Positions 15,333 to 23,334 of a DNA stretch of 39,244 nt are shown here, piece after piece. A program made the translations under genes and the position numbers. Each line of letters starts with the position of its first letter. Within the stretch, counting starts at the first letter, position 1. The stretch comes from Betaproteobacteria bacterium (GTDB lineage: Bacteria; Pseudomonadota; Gammaproteobacteria; Burkholderiales; Usitatibacteraceae), in the NCBI GenBank assembly GCA_016790765.1, contig JAEUMZ010000149.1, positions 1-39,244 on the forward strand, given 5' to 3'. The notes beneath the pieces were generated by a model. The model ran no database searches, was not told the origin of the DNA, and worked only from the letters and a program-made list of their open reading frames with translations.

Positions 15333-17333
15333 TCAGGCGCGCTTCTTCACCGCCGCGACGATCGCCTCGGCGGTGATGCCGAAGTGCTTGTACAGCACGC
15401 CGGCCGGGGCCGATTCGCCGAACGTGTCGAGGCCGATGACGATGCCCTCGACGCCGACGTACTTGCGCCAGGTGTCGGTCACGCCCGCCTCGACGGCCAC
15501 CTTCAGCACGCCGCGCGGCAGCACCGCGTTGCGATAGGCCGCGTCCTGCTTGTCGAACACGAAGGTGGAGGGCATCGACACGACGCGCGCGTGGATGCCC
15601 GCCTCGGCAAGCTGCTTCTGCGCCTCGACCGCCAGCGGCACCTCGGTGCCGGTGGCGATGAGGACGGCCTTGAGCCGGCCGCGTTCCTCGGACAGGATGT
15701 AGCCGCCGCGCGCGACGTCGGCCAGCGCCTGGGGTCCGCGCTTCTGGAACGCCGAAGCCTGTCGCGAGAACACCAGGCAGGTCGGCCCGTCCTTCCTTTG
15801 CACCGCGCGCGCCCAGGCCGCCACCGCCTCGACCGTGTCGCACGGCCGCCACAGGTCCATGTTGGGGATCAGGCGCAAGGAGGCGATGTGCTCGACCGAC
15901 TGGTGCGTCGGGCCATCCTCGCCCAGGCCGATGGAATCGTGCGTGAACACCGAGATGTTGCGCACCTTCATCAGCGCCGCCATGCGCAGGGCATTGCGCG
16001 AATAGTCGCTGAAGGTGAGGAAAGTGCCGGTGTAGGGAATCAGACCGCCGTGCAGCGCGATGCCGTTGGCGATCGCCGACATGCCGAACTCGCGCACGCC
16101 GTAGGAGATGTAGTTGCCGCCGTGCTTGGCCGAGATCGCCTTCGTGCCGCTCCAGTTGGTCAGGTTCGATCCGGTGAGATCCGCCGAGCCGCCGATCAAT
16201 TCCGGCAGCACCGGCGCCAGTCCCTCGATGGCGATCTGCGAGGCCTTGCGCGTGGCGACGGTCTCGGCTTTCTCATTGACCCGCGTGAACAGCGCACCGA
16301 CGGTCTCCATGAAATGCGCGGGAAGCTCGCCGGCCATGCGGCGCTTGAACTCGGCGGCCTTGTCCGGAAAGTGCGCGGCGTAGGCGGCAAAGGTCGCGTT
16401 CCATTTCTGTTCGACCGCTTCGCCCTTCGCCGTCGCGTCCCAGGCGTCGTACACCGGCTTCGGAATCTCGAACGGCGCATGCGGCCAACCGATGGCCTCG
16501 CGCGTGGCGGCGACTTCTTTTTCGCCCAGCGGCGCGCCGTGCACGTCGTGGGTACCGGCCTTGTGCGGCGAGCCCTTGCCGATGACGGTCTTGCAGCAGA
16601 TCAGCGTCGGCTTGTGCAGCTCGGCCTTGGCGGCCGCAATGGCGGTCTCGAGCGCCGGCGCGCTGTGGCCGTCGACATTCGCGATCACCTGCCAGCCGTA
16701 GGCCTCGAAGCGCATCGGCGTGTTGTCCTTGAACCAGCCCTCGACATGGCCGTCGATGGAAATGCCGTTGTCGTCGTAGAACGCGATCAGCTTGCCCAAT
16801 CCCAGGGTGCCGGCCAGCGAGCACGCTTCATGGGAAATGCCCTCCATCAGGCAACCGTCTCCCAGGAACACCCAGGTGTGGTGGTCGACGATGTCGTAGC
16901 CGTCGAGGTTGAACGCGCGCGCCAGTTCGCGCTCGGCGATGGCCATGCCCACGGCATTGGCCAGGCCCTGGCCCAGCGGGCCGGTGGTGGTCTCCACGCC
17001 GGGCGTGACGCCGGTTTCCGGATGCCCGGCGGTCTTCGAGTGCAGCTGGCGGAAGTTCTTCAGCTCCTCCATTGGCAGGTCGTACCCGGTCAGGTGCAGC
17101 AGCGAATAGAGCAGCATCGAGCCGTGGCCGTTGGACAGCACGAAGCGGTCGCGGTCGGCCCAGGACGGATTTTTCGGGTTGTGCTTCAAGTGGTGCCGCC
17201 ACAGCACTTCGGCGATCTCGGCCATGCCCATCGGGGCGCCGGGGTGGCCGGAATTGGCCTTTTGCACCGCGTCCATGGACAGGGCGCGGATGGCGTTGGC
17301 AAGGTCGGTGCGGGAGGGAGAGGAGGCGGACAT
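15333..17333 (-). CDS. tkt: transketolase
   Basis: 666-aa thiamine-diphosphate enzyme of the pentose phosphate and Calvin pathways, moving two-carbon ketol units between sugar phosphates. The N-terminus ([20 protein letters not shown]) matches E. coli TktA closely. The TPP-binding motif [13 protein letters not shown], the Pyr-domain segment [17 protein letters not shown] and [13 protein letters not shown] are all present, and the length is normal. I chose ATG at 17333; the longer frame to 17372 has a poor, Pro/Ser-rich extension. It is divergent from speD, with 178 bp between starts. Confidence 0.97.
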   Translation of the reverse strand: MSASSPSRTDLANAIRALSMDAVQKANSGHPGAPMGMAEIAEVLWRHHLKHNPKNPSWADRDRFVLSNGHGSMLLYSLLHLTGYDLPMEELKNFRQLHSKTAGHPETGVTPGVETTTGPLGQGLANAVGMAIAERELARAFNLDGYDIVDHHTWVFLGDGCLMEGISHEACSLAGTLGLGKLIAFYDDNGISIDGHVEGWFKDNTPMRFEAYGWQVIANVDGHSAPALETAIAAAKAELHKPTLICCKTVIGKGSPHKAGTHDVHGAPLGEKEVAATREAIGWPHAPFEIPKPVYDAWDATAKGEAVEQKWNATFAAYAAHFPDKAAEFKRRMAGELPAHFMETVGALFTRVNEKAETVATRKASQIAIEGLAPVLPELIGGSADLTGSNLTNWSGTKAISAKHGGNYISYGVREFGMSAIANGIALHGGLIPYTGTFLTFSDYSRNALRMAALMKVRNISVFTHDSIGLGEDGPTHQSVEHIASLRLIPNMDLWRPCDTVEAVAAWARAVQRKDGPTCLVFSRQASAFQKRGPQALADVARGGYILSEERGRLKAVLIATGTEVPLAVEAQKQLAEAGIHARVVSMPSTFVFDKQDAAYRNAVLPRGVLKVAVEAGVTDTWRKYVGVEGIVIGLDTFGESAPAGVLYKHFGITAEAIVAAVKKRA

Positions 17334-17421
17334 GGCGAGGGGGCGCGGGGAGGGGTCGAATTCGGGGGACAACGTCGGGGAAAAACCGCAGAAAACAGGG
17401 GACTTTGGAAGGCCGCGAGAT

Positions 17422-17427
17422 TATAAT
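17422..17427 (+). promoter_or_regulatory. candidate -10 box of speD
   Basis: A perfect TATAAT lies 85 nt upstream of the speD start in the tkt-speD divergent gap. No good -35 hexamer is found at 16-18 nt spacing, so the promoter is only suggested. The remaining leader to 17511 shows no clear hairpin or known riboswitch. Confidence 0.35.
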
Positions 17428-17511
17428 GGACGGCTTCGCGTTCCCTGTTGATTTCATGGGGGAAATTCGGCAAATCCCGCGATCTTTGCGACCATCAAAC
17501 GGAGGTGCGCC

Positions 17512-17916
17512 ATGAAGGGCCTGCACATCATCGGCGATCTCTACAACTGCCTGCCGGGCGACTACCTGATTTCGGCCAAGAAGCTGCGCATCCTGTGCAT
17601 CGAGGCCTGCAACAAGGCCGGACTGTCGGTGCTCGGCGAGCATTTCTACCAGTTCGACGGCTTCGACGCGACCCAGGTCGGCGGCGCCACCGGCGCGGTG
17701 GTGCTGGCCGAGTCGCACCTGGCGATCCACACCTGGCCGGAAATGAACCAGGCCACGCTCGACGTCTATGTCTGCAACGTCACCGGTGACAACAGCGCCA
17801 AGGCGGAGTCGCTGTTCCAGGCGCTGATCGACGCGCTCAAGCCGGGCGACCTGGTGTTCGACCACGTGTGGCGCGGCAAGGACTTGCCGGTGTTGAAGCC
17901 GGCCAAGGCGGCCTGA
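17512..17916 (+). CDS. speD: S-adenosylmethionine decarboxylase proenzyme
   Basis: 134-aa pyruvoyl enzyme that makes decarboxylated SAM, the aminopropyl donor for spermidine. The self-cleavage site is AESHLAIHTWPE: cleavage between Glu67 and Ser68 turns the Ser into the pyruvoyl group. Other prokaryotic class-1B features are the N-terminal LHIIGDLYNC, and Cys and His residues in DVYVCNVTG and FDHVWRGKDLP. A strong GGAGG lies 7 nt before ATG 17512. The gene is 11 bp from speE and doubtless in the same operon. Confidence 0.96.
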   Translation: MKGLHIIGDLYNCLPGDYLISAKKLRILCIEACNKAGLSVLGEHFYQFDGFDATQVGGATGAVVLAESHLAIHTWPEMNQATLDVYVCNVTGDNSAKAESLFQALIDALKPGDLVFDHVWRGKDLPVLKPAKAA

Positions 17917-17927
17917 AGGGGTACTCC

Positions 17928-18764
17928 GTGCAGCGCCTCCTGGAGCGCCTCACCGACGCCTCCGGCGTCTATTTCGACGGCACGCTGATCGATTCGGTAC
18001 GCTCTCCCTACCAGCACATCGAAGTGTTCGACACGCCGGCGCTGGGCAAGTTGATGCGCATCGACGGCGCGAACATGGTGAGCGAGGCCGACGAGTTCTT
18101 CTACCACGAGGCCCTGGTGCACCCGGCGGCGATCGCGCATGCGGGACCGAAGCGCGTGCTGATCGTGGGCGGCGGCGACGGCGGATCGGCCAAGGAAGTG
18201 CTCAAGGATGCCGGCGTGGCGTCCTGCGTGCTGGCCGAACTCGACGAGGCGGTGGTCGACGTCGCCCGCGCGCACTTCCAGCGCGTGCACCACGGCGTGT
18301 TCTCCAACCCGCGGCTCCATCTGCGCATCGGCGACGGCATGGCCTTCGTGCGCGAAACCACCGACCGCTTCGACCTGATCTACCTCGACCTCACCGACCC
18401 GATCGGCCCGGCCGAGGCCCTCTACGCCGCGCCGTTTTTCGCCGACTGCCGCAGCGCGCTGGCCGACGGCGGCGCGCTGGTGCTGCACATCGGCTCGCCG
18501 TTCTCGCATCCGCAGCGCGTACGGCAGACGCTGGCCACGTTGCGCACGCTCTATCGCATCGTCACCCCGTACTTCGTGCACATCCCGGTCTATGGCGCGA
18601 CCTGGGGGTTTGCGGTGGCCTCCGGCACCCTGTCCCTCGCGCTCGACCGCGACGCGATCGAGGCGCGGCTGGCCGCGCGTGGCATCGGCGGGCGCCGGTT
18701 CTACAACGGCGCGATGCATGCCGCGATGATGGCGATCCCACCCTATGTCGCGGAATTGACCTGA
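17928..18764 (+). CDS. speE: spermidine synthase (polyamine aminopropyltransferase)
   Basis: 278-aa soluble aminopropyltransferase using decarboxylated SAM and putrescine. The Rossmann-fold core has VLIVGGGDGGSAKEVL, the dcSAM-binding acidic residues in LAELDEAVVD, and the catalytic region DLIYLDLTDPIGPAEALY, which holds the active-site Asp. The N-terminal SPYQHIEVFDTPALGKLMRIDG is the family's small beta domain. I use GTG at 17928, with AAGGGG about 8 nt upstream; a longer frame to 17868 would overlap speD. Downstream a GC-rich hairpin without a U-run separates it from the DUF1190 gene. Confidence 0.95.
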   Translation: MQRLLERLTDASGVYFDGTLIDSVRSPYQHIEVFDTPALGKLMRIDGANMVSEADEFFYHEALVHPAAIAHAGPKRVLIVGGGDGGSAKEVLKDAGVASCVLAELDEAVVDVARAHFQRVHHGVFSNPRLHLRIGDGMAFVRETTDRFDLIYLDLTDPIGPAEALYAAPFFADCRSALADGGALVLHIGSPFSHPQRVRQTLATLRTLYRIVTPYFVHIPVYGATWGFAVASGTLSLALDRDAIEARLAARGIGGRRFYNGAMHAAMMAIPPYVAELT

Positions 18765-18858
18765 GCCGGGCGGCGGCGCCACGCCGCCGTTGGAACCGCC
18801 GGTCCCCGGTGCCCGGCGTTTTGCTAACATCAGCACTCCCTTCCTGACGGGAACGACC

Positions 18859-19203
18859 ATGTTGAAGCGCATTCGCAAGTCGAGTAGCCGCGTGACCCTG
18901 GTGCTGATAGGTGCGGCGGCGCTGGGTGCGACGATCGGCGGTTGCGGCAAGGACCAGGTGCGGCGCGACGTCTACGCGAGCAAGGAAGACTGCATGGCCG
19001 ACTGGGGCAACGACCCCAAGGACTGCGAGCCGGCCTACGACCGGCGCACCGGCAGCGCCACCACCACGCACTATTACGGCCGGCCCTACTCCTACAGCGA
19101 CGGCACGCGTTCGCCGTCGCGCACCGGCAAGACGATCGGTTCGTCCACCGTGAGCCGCGGCGGATTCGGCAGCAGCGGCCGCGCATCGTCCTCGTCGAGC
19201 TGA
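18859..19203 (+). CDS. DUF1190 (YgiB/YjfM-like) lipoprotein, compact form
   Basis: 114 aa. The N-terminal basic and hydrophobic stretch ends in a lipobox-like IGGC (Cys32 in LGATIGGCGKD), so it is probably a lipoprotein. The segment YASKEDCMADWGNDPKDCEPAYD and the tail STVSRGGFG followed by a Ser run match the two conserved ends of E. coli YgiB, whose long Gln/Met-rich middle is missing here. YgiB and YjfM are encoded beside YgiC and YjfC, the ligase family found two genes downstream here. Its function is unknown. The GNAT gene starts 1 bp after its stop. Confidence 0.8.
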   Translation: MLKRIRKSSSRVTLVLIGAAALGATIGGCGKDQVRRDVYASKEDCMADWGNDPKDCEPAYDRRTGSATTTHYYGRPYSYSDGTRSPSRTGKTIGSSTVSRGGFGSSGRASSSSS

Positions 19204-19204
19204 C

Positions 19205-19738
19205 ATGGCGGAGGTTGAAACCCTTGCGGTGGTCGGCGCGGACGACATCGCCGCACTCACCGCGTTGTTGGCCGATGCGGTGGAGCACGACGCCTCGGTG
19301 GGCTACGTCGTCCCGTTCGTGCACGACGAGCTCGCGGCCTATTGGCGCGGCGTGGCGCGCGACGTGGCCGGCGGCAGCAAGGTGTTGATGGTGGTGCGCG
19401 CGGAGGGCCGCATCGTCGGCACCACGCAACTCGAGCTGTGCATGAAGCCCAACGGCACCCATCGTGCGGAAGTGCAGAAAGTGCTGGTGCACTCCAGCGC
19501 GCGCCGCCGCGGCATCGGGCGCACGATGTTGCAGGCCGCCGAATCGGAGGCGCGCCGGCGCGGACGGCACTTGCTGGTGCTCGACACCGAATCCGGTTCC
19601 GGTGCGCAATCGCTGTACGCCGGGGAAGGCTATTCGGTCTCGGGGCAGATTCCCGAGTTTGCCCGGGGCAACCGCGGCGGATTCGTGGCCACCACCTACA
19701 TGTACAAGCTGTTGCAGCGTTCCGGAGGCATGGCGTGA
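19205..19738 (+). CDS. GNAT-family N-acetyltransferase
   Basis: 177-aa soluble acetyltransferase. The acetyl-CoA-binding motif A is VQKVLVHSSARRRGIGRTML (about 98-117), preceded by the beta strand GRIVGTTQLEL and followed by LLVLDTESGSGAQSLYAGEGY. The substrate is unknown. It sits between a DUF1190 lipoprotein and the glutathionylspermidine-synthase-family ligase and downstream of speDE, so a polyamine or a ligase product is a reasonable guess but only inference. Its stop codon overlaps the GTG of a duplicate gsp start at 19735, the likely original arrangement of the operon. Confidence 0.88.
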   Translation: MAEVETLAVVGADDIAALTALLADAVEHDASVGYVVPFVHDELAAYWRGVARDVAGGSKVLMVVRAEGRIVGTTQLELCMKPNGTHRAEVQKVLVHSSARRRGIGRTMLQAAESEARRRGRHLLVLDTESGSGAQSLYAGEGYSVSGQIPEFARGNRGGFVATTYMYKLLQRSGGMA

Positions 19739-19845
19739 AGCGCCTGGACCGCATCCCGCGGCCGAACTGGCCCCAAAGGATGGAGGAACTGGGCTTCTCT
19801 TTTAGCTTCGGCCGGCCTGCGGCCTTCACCCGCTGCGCGGGTTAG
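19735..19845 (+). pseudogene. truncated duplicate of the 5' end of the downstream ligase gene
   Basis: GTG at 19735 overlaps the GNAT stop and opens a 36-codon frame. Codons 1-23 (19735-19803) encode VKRLDRIPRPNWPQRM then EELGFSF, nearly the same as the start of the intact gene at 19879. After that the frame enters hairpin sequence and stops at TAG (19843-19845). The last 30 nt of the duplicated part (19774-19803) are identical to 19918-19947; the first 39 nt differ at 11 sites, mostly synonymous. This is probably the displaced original start. Confidence 0.8.
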
Positions 19846-19878
19846 CCTTCACTGAAAGAGAAGCCCGCCACCGCCCTC
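19804..19878 (+). repeat. hairpin-rich insert separating the two gene starts
   Basis: The insert contains GGCCG/CGGCC (19811-19825 region), ACCCGC/GCGGGT (19828-19842) and, at its right side, AAAGAGAAGCCC (19855-19866). The last is the exact reverse complement of GGGCTTCTCTTT, which occurs at the end of the truncated copy (19791-19802) and again in the intact gene. TTCACC-hairpin-GGTTAGCCTTCACTG resembles 9842-9872, suggesting a dispersed element. Confidence 0.6.
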
Positions 19879-21018
19879 ATGAAAAGAATCGACCGCATTC
19901 CTCGACCGGACTGGCCTCAAAGGATGGAGGAACTGGGCTTCTCTTTTCACTCCATCGATGGGGTGTATTGGGACGAGCGCGTCTGCTATCGCTTCACCAG
20001 CGAGCAGATCGACACGCTCGAGGAGGCCACCAACACGCTGCACGAGATGTGCATCGAGGCCGCCGGGCACGTGATCGAGAAGGGTGCGTACGAGCGATTT
20101 GCCATCCCGGACGCCTTCATTCCGTATGTGGAGAAATCCTGGAACGGCGACGAGGCCACGCTCTATGGCCGCTTCGATTTCTCCTGGGACGGGCACGGCG
20201 CGCCGAAGATGCTCGAGTACAACGCCGACACGCCCACCGCGCTGATCGAGGCCTCGGTGGCGCAATGGTATTGGCTGCAGGAGGCGGTGATCCCTGGCGA
20301 GCCGCGCGCCGACCAGTTCAATTCGCTGCACGAAAAGCTCATCGCGCGCTGGCAGGAGATCGCCGCGGACCTTGGCGACAAGACCGTGCATTTCACCTGC
20401 GTGGGCGAATCCGAGGAGGATGCCGGCAACCTCGATTACCTGTGCGACGTGGCCACCCAGGCGGGCCTGAACCCGAAGTACCTCGACATCGGCGACATCG
20501 GTTGGGACGCCGTATCCAGGCAATTCGCCGACCTCGAGAACCAGCCGATCCATGCGCTGTTCAAGCTCTATCCGTGGGAGTGGCTCACGCGCGAGCCGTT
20601 CGGCATGAACCTCCTCGGCAGCGACATGCGGCTCATCGAGCCGGGCTGGAAGATGCTGCTGTCGAACAAGGCGATCCTGCCGGTGCTCTGGCAGCTGTTT
20701 CCGGACCATCCGAACCTGTTGCCGGCGTATTACGAACCGCAGAAATTCGCCGCCGATTTCGTCAAGAAGCCCATCCTCTCGCGCGAAGGCGCCAACGTCA
20801 CCATCAAGACCGGCGGCGGCGAGATCGCCATCCCCGGCGAGTACGGCGCGGAGGGCTTCATCTACCAGGGGTATCACCCGCTGCCGGTGTACGGCGGCAG
20901 CCACACCGTCATCGGCAGCTGGATCGTCGGCGACGAGGCGGCGGGCATCGGCATCCGCGAGGACGAGTCGCCGGTGACCAAGAACAGCAGCCGCTTCGTA
21001 CCGCACTACTTCACCTGA
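19879..21018 (+). CDS. glutathionylspermidine-synthase-family ligase (YgiC/YjfC-like)
   Basis: 379-aa ATP-grasp amidoligase of the GSP_synth family, similar in length to E. coli YgiC and YjfC and lacking the N-terminal amidase domain of true Gss. Hallmarks are YWDERVCYRFTSEQID near the N-terminus, YGRFDFSWDG, LEYNADTPTALIEA, ACT-like ATP-grasp segments around KPILSREGANVTIKTGG, and the end SWIVGDEAAGIGIREDES. The family forms amide bonds; whether YgiC-type enzymes use glutathione and spermidine is not established. The first codons (ATG AAA AGA ATC) are AT-rich for this genome. A second copy of the gene start precedes it at 19735. It is followed after 33 bp by a DUF350 gene. Confidence 0.92.
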   Translation: MKRIDRIPRPDWPQRMEELGFSFHSIDGVYWDERVCYRFTSEQIDTLEEATNTLHEMCIEAAGHVIEKGAYERFAIPDAFIPYVEKSWNGDEATLYGRFDFSWDGHGAPKMLEYNADTPTALIEASVAQWYWLQEAVIPGEPRADQFNSLHEKLIARWQEIAADLGDKTVHFTCVGESEEDAGNLDYLCDVATQAGLNPKYLDIGDIGWDAVSRQFADLENQPIHALFKLYPWEWLTREPFGMNLLGSDMRLIEPGWKMLLSNKAILPVLWQLFPDHPNLLPAYYEPQKFAADFVKKPILSREGANVTIKTGGGEIAIPGEYGAEGFIYQGYHPLPVYGGSHTVIGSWIVGDEAAGIGIREDESPVTKNSSRFVPHYFT

Positions 21019-21051
21019 AGTTCAACTTTCGGACACCACAAGGGAACGCAC

Positions 21052-21468
21052 ATGGACAAGTACCAGATCCTCGAATCCTTCGGCGGTTTTGACGACTTCC
21101 TGCTCCACTTGGGCATCTCCGGCGTGCTGCTCGCGGTGTTCGTCGCCGTCTACATCCGCATCACGCCCTACCGCGAAATGGCGCTGATCCGCGAGAACAA
21201 CATGGCCGCCGCGTTCAGCCTGTCGGGCACCATCCTCGGCATGGTGATTCCACTGGCTACGGCGGTGCAATACAGCGTGAACCCGATCGACATGGCGATC
21301 TGGGGCGCCATCGCCCTGGCGATCCAGCTGATCGTGTTCATCCTGGCGCGCATTTCGCTGCCGTCGATCATCCAGGACATTCCGGCCGGCAAGACCGCCG
21401 CCGGGTTCTTCCTGGGCATTATTTCGATCGCGGGCGGTGTGCTCAATTCGGCCTGCATGACGTATTGA
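21052..21468 (+). CDS. DUF350 membrane protein (YjfL-like)
   Basis: 138-aa inner-membrane protein with four hydrophobic segments: ISGVLLAVFVAVYI, AAFSLSGTILGMVIPLATAV, AIWGAIALAIQLIVFILA and AAGFFLGIISIAGGVLNSA. The internal similarity of two helix pairs is typical of DUF350, represented by E. coli YjfL. In E. coli yjfL, yjfM (DUF1190) and yjfC lie together, so this gene completes the same set here. Its role is unknown. The start ATG at 21052 follows AAGGGAACGCAC. Confidence 0.88.
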   Translation: MDKYQILESFGGFDDFLLHLGISGVLLAVFVAVYIRITPYREMALIRENNMAAAFSLSGTILGMVIPLATAVQYSVNPIDMAIWGAIALAIQLIVFILARISLPSIIQDIPAGKTAAGFFLGIISIAGGVLNSACMTY

Positions 21469-21510
21469 CCCGTCAGCCTCGGCACGGCCATGGCGTCCCC
21501 TGCCACAGGC

Positions 21511-21622
21511 CAAACCCGAAGACAGGTGCGGCGTTCGGGACGAAATGCCGCCAGGTGCCGCGCCAGTGCTGGCGTTCTGCCGTGGAGCTTGGCAGAGCTC
21601 CGGTGAAGCCAGCACTTCAGCG
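21511..21622. repeat. repeat and nested inverted repeat between convergent genes
   Basis: CCCGAA (21514-21519 region) pairs with TTCGGG around GGTGCGGCG, which matches the left part of the dispersed repeat seen at 38001. A second structure follows: AGTGCTGGC (21565-21573) with GCCAGCACT (21608-21616), enclosing GGAGCT (21584-21589) with AGCTCC (21596-21601). It ends just before the stop of the IMPase-family gene and may serve as a terminator for both directions. Confidence 0.55.
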
Positions 21623-21630
21623 CTGCGCCA

Positions 21631-22470
21631 TCAGAGGTGTGCCCGCACCCAGCGCTTCCACTCCTCGAACAGCGCCGGGTGGCGCGCGGCGATGACGGAG
21701 CGTTCCCAATCGGCGACCGGGTCGCAGCGCCAGTAATCGTCGTGCATCAGCGTCGCCATGCGCGCGCCGGCCTCCTCGGCGATCAGCGCGCCGGCGGCAA
21801 AGTCCCAGGGCTGTTCCCCGGCGTGCAGGAAGGCGTCGAAGCGTCCGTCGGCCAGGTGGCACCATTGCAGGACCGAGGCACCGCTCATCGCGAGCTTGGC
21901 GAACGGCGCATGGTGGAACAGCGCCTGCGTGACGCGGCCGAGCCGCTTGAAACGGCCCACCTCGACGCGGGCTTCGGCCAGCGGCACGGTGGCCGCAGGC
22001 TTCATGCGCCGGACCTGCCCGTTGGCGCGCGCGTACGCGCCGCCGCCGCGCGCGGCGGAGAAGAACTCGTCCGTGTTCGGGTCGTACACCGCGCCCAGCA
22101 CCGGCAGGCGCCGATGCAGCAGCGCCACCGAAATGCCGAAGTAACGCTTGCCGTGTGCAAAGTTGCCGGTGCCGTCCAGCGGATCCACGCACCAGCACCA
22201 CTCCGCGCCGCGCCACAGCGCGCGCTGCAGGTCCGGCGGCATTTCCTCGCCGAGCACCGGCACCGCGTACAGGCCCGGCAATGCGGCCACCAGTGCCGCT
22301 TCGACGGCGCGGTCGGCCTCGGTCACCACGGAGCCATCGTGTTTGCGTTCGACGGCCACCTTGCGGAAGCGCGGCATCAACTCGGTGGCCGCAACGTCGC
22401 GCATCAACCGGGCGAGCGCATCGATGAGGGGGGCAGCGGAAAGCGGCAGCGGCGCGGCGGGATGTTTCAC
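21631..22470 (-). CDS. inositol-monophosphatase-family phosphatase
   Basis: About 279 aa. Metal-site motifs of the Li+-sensitive, Mg2+-dependent phosphatase family are present: GEE (around 71-73), DPLDGTGNFAHGKRYFG and the C-terminal WDFAAGALIAEEAG. Possible activities are inositol-1-phosphatase, 3'-phosphoadenosine phosphatase or histidinol phosphatase (HisN type). The last is worth noting because many betaproteobacteria lack the HisB phosphatase domain, but motifs here do not decide it. No ATG start exists at the N-terminus: I used GTG at 22470; TTG at 22485 is also possible, and neither has a visible Shine-Dalgarno sequence. Divergent from rsmE. Confidence 0.88.
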   Translation of the reverse strand: MKHPAAPLPLSAAPLIDALARLMRDVAATELMPRFRKVAVERKHDGSVVTEADRAVEAALVAALPGLYAVPVLGEEMPPDLQRALWRGAEWCWCVDPLDGTGNFAHGKRYFGISVALLHRRLPVLGAVYDPNTDEFFSAARGGGAYARANGQVRRMKPAATVPLAEARVEVGRFKRLGRVTQALFHHAPFAKLAMSGASVLQWCHLADGRFDAFLHAGEQPWDFAAGALIAEEAGARMATLMHDDYWRCDPVADWERSVIAARHPALFEEWKRWVRAHL

Positions 22471-22527
22471 GGGAAGGCCGGTCAAAAAGCGCGGCTATGA
22501 TACGCTGCCGCCGCCCACCGACCCGCC

Positions 22528-23259
22528 ATGATCACGCCGCGATTTCACGTTCCGGAACCGCTGCCGCGCACCGCCGACGCCGAGGTCGTGCTGCGCGGCG
22601 CCGCCGCGCAACATATGCAGGTGCTGCGCCTGGCCGCCGGGGATATGCTGGCGCTGTTCGATGGCGGCGGCGGCGAGTGCGCCGCCACCCTGCTGGAGTG
22701 CGGCAAGCGCGAGGCGCGCGTGCGCATCGACGCGCACCATGCGATCGAGCGCGAATCGCCGCTGCGCATCACGCTGGTGCAGGCGCTCGCCACCGGCGAC
22801 AAGATGGACGCCATCGTGCAGAAGGCGGTGGAACTGGGGGTCCGTGCGATCCAGCCGGTGAGCACGGTGCGCGCCACCGTGAGGCTCACCACCGAGCGCG
22901 CCGCGCAACGGCGCGCGCACTGGCAGGCCGTGGCCATCGCCGCGTGCGAACAATGCGGGCGCAACCGGATTCCGGACGTGTTTGCCGTGACTGCCTTCGA
23001 TCGCTGGCTGTCCGCCCCGGTGGACGGTCTGCGCGCGGTGTTGCACCCGGAAGGCGGCGCAACCCTGGACGCCGTGCGCCTGCACGCGCCGATCGCGCTG
23101 GCCATCGGCCCGGAAGGCGGTTTCAGCCCCGAGGAAGTCGTCGCCGCGCGCCAGGCCGGCGCCACGATCCTCACGGCGGGGCCGCGCGTGCTGCGCACCG
23201 AAACCGCCGGCATGGCGATGCTGGCCGCGCTCAACGCGCGCGCCGGCGCCTTTGCCTGA
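22528..23259 (+). CDS. rsmE: 16S rRNA (uracil1498-N3)-methyltransferase
   Basis: 243-aa SPOUT-class RNA methyltransferase that methylates U1498 of 16S rRNA. The N-terminal PUA-like domain (about 1-70) has HMQVLRLAAGDMLALFDG. The catalytic domain has ALATGDKMDAIVQKAVELGV, ACEQCGRNRIPDV, and the SAM-binding knot segments IALAIGPEGGFSPEE and LGPR-like ILTAGPRVLRTETAGMAML. Length and motifs are normal. The start is ATG at 22528. Confidence 0.96.
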   Translation: MITPRFHVPEPLPRTADAEVVLRGAAAQHMQVLRLAAGDMLALFDGGGGECAATLLECGKREARVRIDAHHAIERESPLRITLVQALATGDKMDAIVQKAVELGVRAIQPVSTVRATVRLTTERAAQRRAHWQAVAIAACEQCGRNRIPDVFAVTAFDRWLSAPVDGLRAVLHPEGGATLDAVRLHAPIALAIGPEGGFSPEEVVAARQAGATILTAGPRVLRTETAGMAMLAALNARAGAFA

Positions 23260-23334
23260 CGCTGGTCCGGCCGCGCGAATCCCGTAAAATCACCCACGGT
23301 TTGCAGGATTGCCCAACGAAAATCGTCTGGGTGA

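Noticed and set aside
18770..18800. GC-rich hairpin after speE as an intrinsic terminator
   Set aside because: The stem (CGGCG...CGCCG) is not followed by a U-run, and the DUF1190 gene starts soon after; rho-dependent ending or read-through cannot be told apart.
22490..22505. TATGAT as an rsmE promoter -10
   Set aside because: No -35 hexamer at suitable spacing on the plus strand; the match may be chance.
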